Shown: positions 1 to 10,890 of the stretch, piece after piece
Position numbering within the stretch: the first letter of the stretch is position 1
How the letters are laid out: each line of letters starts with the position of its first letter
From: Siphonodentalium dalli
Taxonomy: Eukaryota > Mollusca > Scaphopoda > Gadilida > Siphonodentaliidae
Assembly (NCBI GenBank): GCA_032622095.1
Contig: CP136067.1
Span: 46,047,549 to 46,111,548 of the forward strand
Direction: 5' to 3'
Length of the DNA: 64,000 nucleotides
The notes under the pieces: generated by a model
The model's input: only the letters and a program-made list of their open reading frames with translations
What the model was told of the DNA's origin: nothing
The model's database searches: none
Translations under genes and position numbers: made by a program

Positions 1-448
1 TCAAATCCAGTCGGAAGTCGGGATTTTTTTTACCCTGTGCCAATGCATTCTCTTATATATGCGAGTCGACCATAGGTCGCCTCGCATATATAAGAGAATG
101 CATTGGCTTAACAATTTTTTATCAAGTTTTTTAAATAAATGTTTCTTACAATTTTTAGGACATAAAATAAAAAAAACATCCATTACCCTGCAGGGAGCCC
201 CACACATATATAGAAGCACATAGAAGAGTGTCGTCTGCTCATGTTTGTCTGGGGCTCTGTATGGGTGAAATTATAAAATTGTTAAAGAATACAAGAACAA
301 ATTATTAAAATTGTAAAAAATTGTTAGGCCAATGCATTCTCTTATATATGCGAGGCGACCTATGGTCGACTCGCATATATAAGATAATGCATTGGCACAG
401 GGTAAACAAATCCCGACTTCCGACTGGATTTGATATGGCGGGTCACAT
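1..448. mobile_element. Family D double-hairpin MITE, left end cut by window
   Basis: The element ends at the right with GATATGGCGGGTCACA followed by TA, the inverse of the left end of the intact copy at 54478. Two 67-bp palindromes lie at 40-106 and 329-395 and are reverse complements of each other. The spacer between them is longer than in family A and carries a unique block (about 175-270) with CCCTGCAGGGAGCCCCACAC and its neighbours. No transposase is present, so it is non-autonomous. The first TIR bases lie outside the window. Confidence 0.8.
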
Positions 449-684
449 ATAACCAAGGTGAATCCGCGGTCTTTTTCTTATTCATTTAGGTTCTATAATG
501 GGTATCAACAGTCCTCATCATTTTCGAATGAATTCCAGATCACTCATGGACACAGAGGGGACACGTTTGACAGGCAATTTCTTTTGCTAAAGTGGATCGT
601 CAGTGCTAAGATTAATAAAAAAGAACGGAACCAATTTGAATGCAAATGAAGGCACAGTATAACACATTTGTGCTTTAGAGGCAT

Positions 685-969
685 ATCAAATCCAGTCGGA
701 AGTCGGGATTTTTTTTACCCTGTGCCAATGCATTCTCTTATATATGCGAGTCGACCATAGGTCGCCTCGCATATATAAGAGAATGCATTGGCCTAACAAT
801 TTTTTACAATTTTAATAATTTGTTCTTGTATTCTTTAACAATTTTATAATTTCACCCATACAGAGCCCCAGACAAACATGAGCAGACGACACTCTTCTAT
901 GTGCTTCTATATATGTCATATATGTGTGGGGCTCCCTGCAGGATAATGGATGTTTTTTTATTTTATGTT
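685..969. mobile_element. Family D fragment with one hairpin, flanked by 12-bp direct repeats
   Basis: The segment starts inside the family D terminus at ATCAAATCCAGTCGG, contains one palindrome (725-791) and stops inside the internal block near GGATGTTTTTTTATTTTATG. It is bounded by two copies of CTTTAGAGGCAT at 673-684 and 970-981. The internal block is inverted relative to the hairpin compared with the copy at 1-448. Both termini are truncated, so simple cut-and-paste does not explain the flanking duplication. Confidence 0.7.
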
Positions 970-985
970 CTTTAGAGGCATGTCT

Positions 986-1455
986 TCGTCACTGTGATGT
1001 CGCAGTCATGTCATTTCTCGTGTGTCTTTTTGTTTTTGTTTTTTTGTTTAAACATATTTTATTGTAATATAATATTACAAGAGGGATCGGGGCACAAATT
1101 TTAACAATTTAAATCCGCCCCTCTCCCATTAACATTTTAACAAATACAATGTTGATGACGAACATAACATATATACAGGATGATGTATGGTGTGGTTGTG
1201 ATTGCTGTCAGTCCTATCCTGCTTTTGAAATTTCATCTGAGGTAGTCAACATTTGTAACGCAAAGGAGGATCTCGCCTATATTTGTTAGCGGAGGGGGCC
1301 TAATTAAAGCGTATCGTTGATGAAATGTATGAATAAACAAAATGGAAAAGAATTTCATTGCGTCAATTCGATTATGATGATATCCCTGTGAGTAAGGAGG
1401 AAATGTTAGATATTATAAATTGGTGGGCTGCAATCTTATTGAAGAGTTAGCATCT
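986..1455. other. Unassigned AT-rich stretch; possible short coding remnant
   Basis: No recognised element. On the plus strand, about 1335-1450 reads as a coding-like string containing RQFDYDDIPVSKEEMLDII and ending at a stop just before the family A insertion at 1456. It has a stop immediately upstream and I do not recognise the sequence, so it is at best a remnant of an old ORF. Confidence 0.25.
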
Positions 1456-1854
1456 TTAACCATTTACCCAACAAACCGGCCAAAACCGGCCAAATAAATC
1501 TTCAACAGCCTAAAATATCTTCGGTCTGTCTCAATAGAACCATACACATATGGATATCATTGGAACCGGCTCCTTGACCACATTGTGATAGTTACAGTTA
1601 TGCCCTGTGCCAATGCATTCTCTTATATATGCGAGTCGACCATAGGTCGCCTCGCATATATAAGAGAATTCATTGGCCTAAAAAAATCTTTTTTTAACAC
1701 TTTTTACCATTTTTTCTTACATTCTTTAACAATTTTATAATTTTTAATGTGTTAAGCCAATGCATTCTCTTATATATGCGAGGCGACCTATGGTCGACTC
1801 GCATATATAAGAGAATGCATTGGCACAGGGCCCTTCTGCTGGGTAAAGGGTTAA
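1456..1854 (+). mobile_element. Family A piggyBac-like MITE with double hairpin
   Basis: The element is flanked by TTAA on both sides (1456-1459 and 1851-1854). Its ends are the inverted repeats CATTTACCCAACA on the left and TGCTGGGTAAAGGG on the right. Left of the module is a unique arm carrying 'aaaccggccaaaaccggcc' and 'tcttcggtctgtctcaatag'. The palindromes are at 1610-1676 and 1757-1823, separated by a T-rich spacer, and the module is bracketed by CCCTGTGCC and GGCACAGGG. The TTAA duplication plus CCC...GGG termini are the hallmark of piggyBac-superfamily elements; family membership is inferred from ends only. Confidence 0.85.
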
Positions 1855-2029
1855 AAGCACAACTCATATAATCTTCAAGCGGCGAGCTCAGTAATATCTA
1901 GCATTTGCCATATTCTTGGACGGGGCGATAACAGAGCTCGAAAATGTTGTCGTCAAGATATCACGCCTGGGAATTTCAACATCTTTCTATATTTTCCAAA
2001 TATATCAGCAAGCTATTAGCTATGAAAGT

Positions 2030-2400
2030 GATGTGAAACAATCCGGTAGGGTGATAAAATAGAAAGGAGAATAATCTTGCTCAAAGTAATTATTTGTTAC
2101 GATTATTAATCCAAATTGACAACACACACCGTCATTCTTATATATTAACTAAATGCAATGGATCTCGATGGCGAAATCATTTGAGTTAGTTATCGCATAA
2201 AGTCGCGTCCCGAATCGAGATGTAAATATTTACAATTGAGCGTTGGTCAGACAATGTTTTCTATGGAATGGTATGACCGATTTCGTTGAAATTGTCGGCG
2301 ATGTTAGTAGAATGCTACATTACCCAGGTTGGCATAGCCCCTGGGTACTAATTTATCCATTTCACGCACCGATCAAGTCCATAATATGTCTTTACCTATC
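2030..2400 (+). repeat. Dispersed repeat R1, copy a
   Basis: This segment matches diverged copies at about 34608-34785 (same strand, partial), 37765-38150 and 50865-51240 (opposite strand). Shared landmarks are 'agaataatcttgctcaaag', 'gatggcgaaatc', 'taaatatttacaattg', 'gttttctatgga' and 'tccataatatgtc'. No TIR, tRNA head or coding capacity was recognised, so its class is unknown. The reading frame at 2243-2563 lies mostly within it and is probably not a gene. Confidence 0.7.
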
Positions 2401-3540
2401 ACAACAACTCATCTCAGTTACTGCAAAAACCGGATATGAAGTAGATTTGTTTTTTATGAGATTTTCTTCATATTTCACCTCTGAAATGGCGACGGAATCA
2501 CATGAACACAAATATCTTCCCTACAGTCATAGTTATATGGTGACGGGATTCATAGTAAGATAGCATAACTTGATAAATAATTCATTTGCTATATTTTTGG
2601 TTGATAGAATATCTATATTCTGCTACATTTATAACACGAGATCCATTACCAGACTAGTCCATAGTCCGTATATAACTATTCCGTGTATTTGTCGACCTTA
2701 TTTGATCCCATGATCTTGGCAAAACCTAGCAAGTTATGTATATAAATTAATGTTTGAAGAATATGTACACCATTATATAATGGAACATCGCAAGGTTCCA
2801 ATATTTGCATTTCGTAGATAAAATAACATGTACCATAATAAAAGGTACCTTGTACATGTACACTGCAATTCAAAAGTTATCTCTAAAAATAAATTTGCTA
2901 ACTATATTAACGTGCGACGAATTTCCCGCAAATTTGCCAGCGTGTGAAGGCACCCTTAGTTAATAAGCTAATAACGCGATTAATTATATGCCGCGACATG
3001 AAAGTATGTGGCTGTATATTAGTCCTACAATGCGAGATTCTGCGAGAGACTAGCGCATTGCCTATATATACCGGTGTTACCAGCTGGTGTTACCGTAGTC
3101 CCGTCGCTGGCTCAGTCCACATCGCTTACTACTCCGTAACGTTACGCCTTAGCGTAGTGAAGGCATAGAGCTAGCGTCTGGTCTAGTGTTACTGATGTTA
3201 AGTAAATGCCGAAGGGCAACAGCATCTATCTTCTGTGTTTCCCTGCGGTGTAAGTTCCGGTCACCGGAACCGAATATCCGGCCAGCCATTATTACGCATC
3301 GTCTGAGTGCTTCTCAGCAACAGTACACGGCAGACAATCTCGAGATATGAACCTAATTTACACTGAACGAAGACCGGAACCATCAGGAAATAAATCCCAA
3401 AAGAGCGGCCTTGCTCAGGGACATGCTATATAGCAGAGGATGGGTTCAGACTTTGGTCAACGGTTGACACATCAGTTGGAAATTCACACCATGCAACGTC
3501 AATTGAAATGTTCTGATAATTTTAATCTCTGCCCTCTCTT
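2401..3540. other. No recognised feature
   Basis: Low-copy AT-rich sequence up to the TA microsatellite. The small reading frames (for example 2676-2873 minus and 2944-3168 plus) show no family motif and have no supporting splice signals that I can see. Confidence 0.3.
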
Positions 3541-3615
3541 TATATATATATATATAAAAGGTGTTACTCTTCATATTTATTATATATATATATATATATA
3601 TCTATATATATATAG

Positions 3616-3659
<44 letters not shown>
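3540..3659. repeat. (TA)n microsatellite
   Basis: Long runs of alternating TA interrupted by short non-TA bases fill this segment. It directly abuts the foldback element that starts at 3657. A 73-codon reading frame here is only a translation of the microsatellite. Confidence 0.9.
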
Positions 3660-3663
<4 letters not shown>

Positions 3664-3819
3664 ATTAACTGTCATGTGGACTGTTTTTATGGAGATGTAA
3701 CGGTGAGGTAAGTGGACATAACTTGTGTAAAACCCGAAGGGTTTTACATACAAGTTATGTCCACTTACCTCACCGTTACATCTCCATAAAAATAGTCCAC
3801 ATGACAGTTAATCCTTATA
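3657..3819. repeat. Perfect foldback (long inverted repeat) next to TA tract
   Basis: Arms of about 79 bp (3657-3735 and 3739-3819) are almost perfectly complementary. They begin TATAAGGATTAACTGTCATG and meet at a tiny loop around ACCCGAAGGGT. Only two or so mismatches separate the arms, suggesting recent origin or gene conversion between arms. Insertion into a TA tract fits a TA target, but the duplication cannot be delimited inside the microsatellite. Confidence 0.8.
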
Positions 3820-4169
3820 TTTATATACATTTAGCGAAAAAGCCGCTTTTGTAAATATATTTAAATCGAAAAGTGTATCGTGACAAAAACAGCCCAAAAT
3901 ACCCAATAGCACCCTTGGCAAAAGTTAATAGGAACAATTTCTCTTCATATTGAAACCCGATGATGTATTAAGTCAATCCTGCGCGAGTCCAAATGCGCCC
4001 AAAACATTACGCGTTCGTCTTTCCAAACCCAATGACGTATCGATGTTGTTATGAGCTTGGTGTTATTGAACCGTTGCGCATTCACCGAGAAATAACTGCA
4101 ATTAGCCACGTGGGCGCCGACCAATCAGAATGCTGGATTTAGTGATGACAACACTTAGTATGTAAATAT

Positions 4170-4690
4170 ATATATATCTTCTCTCCTTCATTGAGAACAG
4201 GGGCATCGCTATAATGTGTGGCAAAATACGCCCGTGATAATTTCAACAACGGGACATAACTCTGGTGACAATTTGCGGACGGACCCTAAATTCGAACTAC
4301 TTGACCTGTATGTTGTGTCAATAAACTCACATACCAAATTTCATTCCATTCACTTCATACTTACTAAAGTTATCATCCGGAAACAAAAAATGAGTGCAAA
4401 TTGCAAAAAAGGGCCATAACTCTGGCGGACTGAACCCGAATATATCTGTTCTCTCCTTCATTGAGAAATTAGGGCATCGCTATATAGGGCGTGGGAAAAT
4501 AGGCCCGTTGTAATTTCAACAAAGGCCCACAACTCTGGTGAAAATTGGCGGACGGAACCCGAATTTGAACTTGACCTGAATGTTGTACTATAAACCCACA
4601 TACCAAATTCAGTCAACTAAAGTTATCATCCGGAAACGAAAAAAGCATACAGGCGGACGGACGGACAGACCAATAACATAATACTTCCCG
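4170..4690 (+). repeat. Two tandem units of a mollusc-type dispersed repeat
   Basis: Two diverged units of about 250-270 bp start at about 4170 and 4440, each opening with 'ctctccttcattgagaa' and 'gggcatcgctata'. Both contain 'cataactctgg' or 'cacaactctgg', a 'cggacgga' phrase, 'cacataccaaatt' and 'aaagttatcatccgg'. The array ends with 'gcggacggacggacagacc'. Repeats with these phrases are, to my knowledge, common in bivalve and gastropod genomes. Confidence 0.65.
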
Positions 4691-4790
4691 AAATGTTCAA
4701 AATGCGCATATAAAGAAGAATAACAAATGAGGATAAGACATTACACAATCACATCCTACATGTACATCATGCCATGAATCTCTGCACTGG

Positions 4791-5178
4791 TTAACGCTTT
4801 GCCCAACAGAAGGGCCCTGTGCCAATGCATTCTCTTATATATGCGAGTCGACCATAGGTCGCCTCGCATATATAAGAGAATGCATTGGCTTAACACATTA
4901 AAAATTATAAAATTGTTAAAGAATGTAAGAAAAAATGGTAAAAAGTGTTATTTTAGGCCAATGCATTCTCTTATATATGCGAGGCGACCTATGGTCGACT
5001 CGCATATATAAGAGAATGCATTGGCACAGGGCATAACTGTAATCATCACAATGTGGTCAATGAGCCGGTTCCAATGATATCCATATTTGTATGGTTTTAT
5101 TGAGACAGACCCAAGATAATTTAGGCTGTTGAAGCTTTATTTGGCCGGTTTTGGCCGTTTTGTTGGGTAAAGGGTTAA
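4791..5178 (-). mobile_element. Family A piggyBac-like MITE, reverse orientation
   Basis: TTAA is duplicated at 4791-4794 and 5175-5178. The ends are CGCTTTGCCCAACAGAAGG on the left and TTGTTGGGTAAAGGG on the right. The two palindromes are close to identical to the 67-bp consensus. The unique arm with the ggccggttttggccg phrase is on the right, showing that this copy is inverted relative to the one at 1456. Confidence 0.85.
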
Positions 5179-6130
5179 CGCCCGTAGAGTTCACATTCCA
5201 CCAGCATAACCCGGGAACTGGTTGGTGTTCGGACCTGTTCTGACAGGCACGTTATAACGTTGAACAAACAAGGCAGAGAATATATTTCTTTATTTATAAT
5301 TATTTCTCGATAATCTACTTCACAGTAAGGGAGAGAGAGAGAGCTCATTTTCTTCCTTCACTATAGGCCAGCATAGATTTGACATGAAGCATTGCAATTT
5401 CACCATGACTTACTGTATACCGTTGCTGGTACATTGATTTGACAAGAATCATTATTTTATAATTTTATTGAAAATATAAAGAATGTTTGCTATGAAATTA
5501 ATCGTTTTTTGTTTTTTGTTTTTGCATTGTCTGCTGATATTCAAGATCCGGTATCAAAATAATCTTTTTCGCAAGTCATGCATGCATACCAATATATGCT
5601 TTAATCCCCGTCATCCCGGACTATGTGCGCCTTGCAAAACTTCGAAGAGAATGAAATAGAAACTTTTCCAGGACACATGCATGTCCATATAACAACAAAG
5701 AGCATCCGCTATCAGTTCATTCATCAATTTATATAAATGGCAAGCATAAAGAGCGTTCATCTCGTGCCAATGTCCCTCAAATATGTTTCTCTCCAGCCGG
5801 TGCATGGTTGTCGACATTTTGTCGTCATCATATTTATCGACCGAAGCGCAATATTATCGATTAGTGATTTATATACAGCACAGTCTATCTTCCCGAGATT
5901 TAATTCTCGCCCTCTGCCATCCATAATTGATATGAAGACGCCGATAGATGACGCTTGACTCCTGGACTATCGACATATGTAACGTCGTGAGTAATTACCT
6001 ACATGTACATATATGACAGGATCTTCGTTGCGTATTCCCAAATTACCCGACAAAACCCACAACAAGGCCCGAAACGTGACGAGAGGGAGCGGGTTCTTAT
6101 CCCCCGAAATGTGTTAAAGACATAACAAGC
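5179..6130. other. No recognised feature apart from a short GA tract
   Basis: AT-rich sequence with a short GA microsatellite near 5331-5341. The small reading frames have no recognised motif. Confidence 0.3.
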
Positions 6131-6132
6131 GA

Positions 6133-6350
6133 TATCACTGAGTCGCTACAACACTAGATCCACCCAGCCCCCATTCCGTGGTTTAAGCGCTACATGTCAA
6201 AGTTCTGGAGTATATGGAGTTTTGAATATTCATGAATTCCATTTCAAAAGCTCCATATATGGAATGCTACTCCAGAACTTTGACATATATATAGCACCGA
6301 ATGCGCGGAATGGGGATGCATGGATCCAATATGGTAGCGATTCAGTGATC
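6133..6350. mobile_element. MITE/foldback related to the element at 21306
   Basis: Terminal inverted repeats begin ATCACTGAGTCGCTAC on the left and end GGTAGCGATTCAGTGAT on the right, and extend about 45 bp through AGATCCA and CCATTCCG. Inside is a second inverted pair around 'ctacatgtcaaagttctgg'. The core resembles that of the element at 21306-21533, but the outer termini differ. No coding capacity. Confidence 0.75.
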
Positions 6351-6512
6351 TCGCTCATATATAATTATGCGCTCATTTCTCTACTTCAAACATATATTTT
6401 ACGGCTCAGCCACTACACCCATTATAAGAATGTATCATTAAAATAGTATTGTCGAAAAAATCAACAGCACTGGATGTACCATTTCGTAAAACAAGACAGA
6501 AATGTAGCCAAA

Positions 6513-6612
6513 CAGTCCGCCATTCGTCCCGTACAAACAGTCCGCCATTCGTCCCGTACAAACAGTCCGCCATTCGTCCCGTACAAACAGTCCGCCATTC
6601 GTCCCGTACAAA
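6513..6612. repeat. 25-bp tandem repeat, four exact units
   Basis: Four consecutive copies of a 25-bp unit beginning CAGTCCGCCATTCGTCCCG lie at 6513-6612. They appear identical, implying recent expansion. They end 30 bp upstream of the hAT-like insertion. The 82-codon minus-strand frame here is a by-product of the repeat. Confidence 0.9.
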
Positions 6613-6650
6613 CAGCAGATAACCAAACGAGACTCATTTGCTAACGAGAG

Positions 6651-7240
6651 CAGGGTCCGCGCTGGACCGAAATATACTTTTGTCAAATGAAAATAATTTT
6701 TGCCAAATGCTGTTAGAAGTTGCCAAATTCTGTCAGTTTCTACAACAATGTGTCTTTTATTTTGATTATTTCCACAATCGCTGCTTGAGCGACCTTTGAA
6801 TGCTTTGATATCCTATAGGAAAGCAGTTCATTATTAATAATTCTCGCCTCTATACTTTGGTTTATCATAGAACAACAAACCAACAGCATAACAATGAAAT
6901 TGTAAATGGGGTTCTTAATCAGAAAGGCACATCCAAACAGAGGATTAGCTATGTAAACACCACCACAAGACGTACATGTACTAGCAAACCGTCCACCCGT
7001 CTATACTAATGGTATCAGATTAACTGCATCTTGATAGAGGCATAACCTTATAAATCACCACTGATAATATCATTAATGAAATAGTTTCCTGAAATGAGTG
7101 GTATTGATTGACAAATATTATTAAACTTTCTTGAGGAATCAAAAGTGACTTGCCAAAATTTTTGCCAAATGAATATATTTTTTGCCAAATGTGATTTTGT
7201 TTGCCATTGGCAAATTTGGCAAGTGTCAGCGCGAACCCTG
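6651..7240. mobile_element. Non-autonomous hAT-like element with perfect 8-bp TSD
   Basis: The element starts CAGGGTCCGCGCTG and ends CAGCGCGAACCCTG, a 14-bp terminal inverted repeat with one mismatch. It is flanked by AACGAGAG at 6643-6650 and 7241-7248, a perfect 8-bp target duplication. Subterminal regions are rich in TTGCCAAATG motifs in both orientations. CAGGG termini with 8-bp duplications are typical of hAT transposons. No transposase frame exists, so it depends on an element in trans. A diverged copy lies at about 62696-63287. Confidence 0.88.
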
Positions 7241-7269
7241 AACGAGAGTCACTATATATTTGATTTATA

Positions 7270-7531
7270 TCCAATTCATGACGGGCGCTGCGCTGGTGCA
7301 GTATTAAAGACATGTGCCAGTGCATTCTCGTATATATGCGAGTCTCCCATAGGGAGCCTCACATATACAAGAGAATGCACTGGCTTACAAGGTCAATGTA
7401 TCAAATATTGTTAGGCCAATGCATTCTCGTATATATCCGAGGCGCCCTATGGGCGACTCGCATATATAAGAGAATACATTGGCACAGGGTTTTCGCAAAA
7501 TTTCAGGAAGCTCCAGTCATGAAACGGTTAA
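7270..7531. mobile_element. Family B double-hairpin MITE
   Basis: The right end reads AGTCATGAAACGG then TTAA (7528-7531). The left end near 7270 (CAATTCATGACGGGCGCTGC) has lost its TTAA by mutation. Two palindromes of the family B subtype are present, with 'gtctcccatagggagcc' and 'ggcgccctatgggcgac' cores instead of the family A core. It lies 30 bp from the hAT-like element, so insertions are clustered here. Confidence 0.75.
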
Positions 7532-7719
7532 ATCATAGAATTGCGTTGTGTGCGGGCAATTTTGATGCTAAATTAACTAACACACTTGCTTTGAGCAAAT
7601 TTATTCGCTGCACACCCAAGCGGAGTGTTTCTGGTCTTTTGAAGATTTTCAAAAATTTGGATAAGTCTTGCCTGAAACAACAGGGCTCGCATTCACTTCA
7701 TTTCTATAAGAAATAGATT

Positions 7720-7940
7720 CTCACAGTAAGTTATAAAATTATACATTGGGGAAATGTATATTATTCATCTGTATATATAGGGATGTTGATGAAATAAAAG
7801 CAGACGACAGATAATATAAATTGCTGAATAAATCATATTCATTGTACGGAAATATTCAGATAATTAGTTGAAGAATCGAATTATGTGAATAGTTCCTATA
7901 TAGCTACTCATCATTGGGTATTTAGTATTGAAAGGGTTAA
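7720..7940 (-). mobile_element. Family C piggyBac-like MITE, degraded
   Basis: On the minus strand the segment opens TTAACCCTTTCAATACTAAA (from 7940) and continues with a match to the family C phrase 'catcattgatgagtag', followed by the 'gttcagataataagttcaa' stem sequence in decayed form. The distal end near 7720 is only loosely recognisable. Confidence 0.55.
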
Positions 7941-9139
7941 TTATTTCTAATGAACCTTCTCCAGTATATATGCGTGAACTGTATTTTATAGCTATAGACT
8001 AAAGATACGTGTACCCGTTCGTGTGTACAAGTTAAAGCTCCTTATTGAATGCATTATACCGCGACATTCAGCGCTTCAGCTTCATTGCCTTCTCCTTGTC
8101 GTGGCACACAGATTGTAATTGATGTTTCACAGCAGGAGTTAAATGTTCGGAAATACTCTATAGGTCTGTATCCTATTCCGATATTATTAGTACCGTAGCT
8201 AAGTCGGGCAATTACCGAAACCGGGAACGGACAACTTCATCATTCATGTGACAGAAACACATCCAAACCAAATTATCGTGTCAGGCAAAATGTGGCAATT
8301 TCCGGATTTGGATCCAGTCGGTTTGACGATTGACATTTTGTGTATATAACATTCTTAAATCTATTCTTTCAACGTATTTATCCCATTTGGGGCTATGACA
8401 GGGGCATCTAAAATAATAAATCGATTGACGCACTTTTCTCGCACCTAAATTTAAACTGATCAGATAGTGACATTTCCAGAGAATGATTGTCGTGTTAATA
8501 TGATCATAGTCATAATGAGTTATGAGCGCTGTAGAAGTACATTCGTGCGGGTACAGCGTATATGGGGCACTAGTGGGGTTAGGATTGATCAATTCAACAT
8601 TCAGACACTGTCATCAGGGAGTTAAAGGCAGGGGGCGTTGTCTGTCTCACCCCCTCCCCCAAAATGAGGACCATAATTTTCAATAGTTGGAATTTTCATC
8701 ACCCAAATTCCAATAGTTGCACTTATACTTATACAGTTAGTTCCTCTCATAGCAATATAGTATTCAGTTAATTTAAATTTGTCCTGCAAGTATATAGCAA
8801 TGTAGTCTCAATATATTACAAGTTAATACACAGTCATGGTCTATTAGTAATGCCAAACCTCCATATCTTTCTGAGGACAGCTTTAACAATATAACAATCA
8901 TTCAGCATGCATACTTTTACCATTGTGCGAGTTATAACTTGTGAATCCTTGTAATTTGAATACATGTATTTAAACTCGTATTCATTGCTCAACCATGTAC
9001 TGATTAATACCATGTATAATGTACTGCATACACAGTGGACTCAATACATAAAACATGGAACCCACTAGCAACGTCCCTGGCTGTCGCTGCAACTGATCAG
9101 ATAAGATGATGCATGTGACCACCAGACGTTCTCGCATAT
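7941..9139. other. No recognised feature
   Basis: Low-copy AT-rich sequence. The 103-codon minus-strand frame at 8281-8592 contains a CPCH string but nothing I can assign to a family, and it has no clear splice or start context. Confidence 0.3.
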
Positions 9140-9645
9140 CGATACAAGAAAACCATAGTCAGAAATGGTAACGCCACCAAGATCATATTATTAGCCATAA
9201 ATATAAATTATAATATAAAATATATTGGTTACATGAATAAACCGCCTCAGGATTCCGTTAAAACAACTAATCCTTCAAATTATTACAAAAAACTACGGCT
9301 TATTACTGTAGGTTTTTCATTCACCAAACCAGAAAGCTTCTAAATGCGGATAAAAAATTGGGTTCCCGCCATAAAATCTTCAAGTGTGCATGGCTCAGCC
9401 ATTGTTCATACCTAAACATCGAACGCAATTAACGTGTCATAATAGTTACATACTGCAACTTTAAGACACCCAGCGAATACACACCCCACGAAAACCCGAA
9501 ATGTGTTGTCATGCGAGATATCCCACCGCTATAGCTCAATTTTACACGGCCAGATTAGCCTTTCTACAATATCCTAAAACAATAAAGCTTCTCAAATCAT
9601 CGCCATAGTCAATAGAACTTTCACGAACTTGGACATTCCAATTAC
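9140..9645 (+). pseudogene. LINE-derived fragment (reverse transcriptase end)
   Basis: The sequence is a diverged copy of the segment at 33975-34580. Near its 3' end it reads NKASQIIAIVNRTFTNLDI, which aligns with the 34.4-kb copy where the peptide continues into a reverse-transcriptase motif. Upstream parts match the other copies as DNA but have no open frame. It is a dead fragment of a non-LTR retrotransposon; the clade is not assignable from this short piece. Confidence 0.6.
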
Positions 9646-9984
9646 AGCTTTTACCGGACTCGGGGTGGCAGTACAACTTTAACGCGTCCCAAAATAACCG
9701 GAAAAAACTATTATCTATTTATAAAGTCCCCACAGGTCCACAGATTTCTAATATTTGTCCAACAGTATACACCGGTGGCGTTAATAAGAGAGGTTTCGGA
9801 GACTTACTTTTAGCTGCCACGATTACAGTTAGGGCACTACGTCACAAAATTTTAACTGCAATCATGAAGTCATAACCGCCATAAGGGATATTTGGTTTAA
9901 CTTTCTTAGACTTGTACCAACTATATAGAGACACTCAGTCATCTAGATGTGTTGTATCGTACAGCCATCATATTAAAGGTACTA

Positions 9985-10840
9985 AATCCGACCAGACGGT
10001 CCCCATTTCATCATGTTACAACAACAACAACATTTCTTCAAAATAAGATTTAGTTATCAGAATCGATACGTTACAACAAAATAATGCTAACCACTGTCAA
10101 CTATGGTATAAAATTTCCCAAAACATTGTTATTTATCAACATATTGTTTAACGAAATATGGCCGTATTGTCACTTGAGTATCACAAAATTTGGTCGTATT
10201 ACCACTTGATTTTAGAGTTATCCATATTCATCCGCAATTTTGTCCGAGACCGTCGGTTTGACATTTTTTTTCTGGGCCACAAATAAGTGCACATATCGAG
10301 AAATAAAAAATTTCAAAAATCGATATCTGATCACTCTGAGCTTTGATGGGTGGGTTCCTCGACTCGAATCAAACCCGAAGCCAAAGAAAACGTAATTTGG
10401 GAGTGTTAATTCGGATTATGCATCTTTAAATTTGCAGACATCTTTCATCAATTGGCAAAATAGAGTAGAAGATTATTGAGAATGATGTGCTTAAAGATAC
10501 ATAATCCGAATTAACGCTCCTAAATGACTATTTCTTTTAATTCGAGTCGAGGAACCAAAATATCAAAGCTCAGAGACATCAGTTATCGATTTTTTTTTTA
10601 TCACCACCTAGAATATATGGCGGCCTAGCAAATATTCGAAGAACCGACCGACATACTCCTGATATCAAATTGCGTTGAACAACATGTTGATATATTACAC
10701 ACTTTGGAAAATGTATATAATAGAGTTGACAGTGGTTGGCATTATTTGTTGGTAATTAATTGACTCTGATAACTAAAGCGTCTTTTGAATAAATGTTGTT
10801 GGAATCTGATGATACATGTACGGGGACCATCGAATCGGAT
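9985..10840. mobile_element. Large foldback element with about 400-bp arms
   Basis: The left end ATCCGACCAGACGGTCCCC is inverted at the right end as GGGGACCATCGAATCGGAT. Further matching inverted blocks include 'acaacaacatt', 'aaccactgtcaact', 'tgagctttgat', 'ggttcctcgactcgaat' and 'taattcggattatg', so nearly the whole element folds on itself around 10445-10475. A half copy lies at 48580-49430. No coding capacity. The 39-bp CRE-like array starts only 50 bp downstream. Confidence 0.75.
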
Positions 10841-10890
10841 TGTCTATATTTGATGTGGTAGATCGTGCCTTGCGAAAATATCACTGCGCG

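Noticed and set aside
40-106. 67-bp palindromes as microRNA precursors or transcription terminators
   Set aside because: They are multi-copy parts of transposable elements with near-perfect stems and a tiny loop. Small-RNA production is possible but nothing in the sequence shows it.
3440-3661. Frame rich in Ile and Tyr
   Set aside because: It is a translation of the TA microsatellite.
4799-5011. Recurrent small frames with residues such as YMRVDHRSPRIYKRMHW on both strands at many loci
   Set aside because: They are translations of the 67-bp palindromes of the MITEs and recur wherever the module occurs; they do not represent a protein family.
9780-9850. Exon candidate next to an 'acttac' donor-like site on the minus strand
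   Set aside because: All three frames contain stops before the donor.
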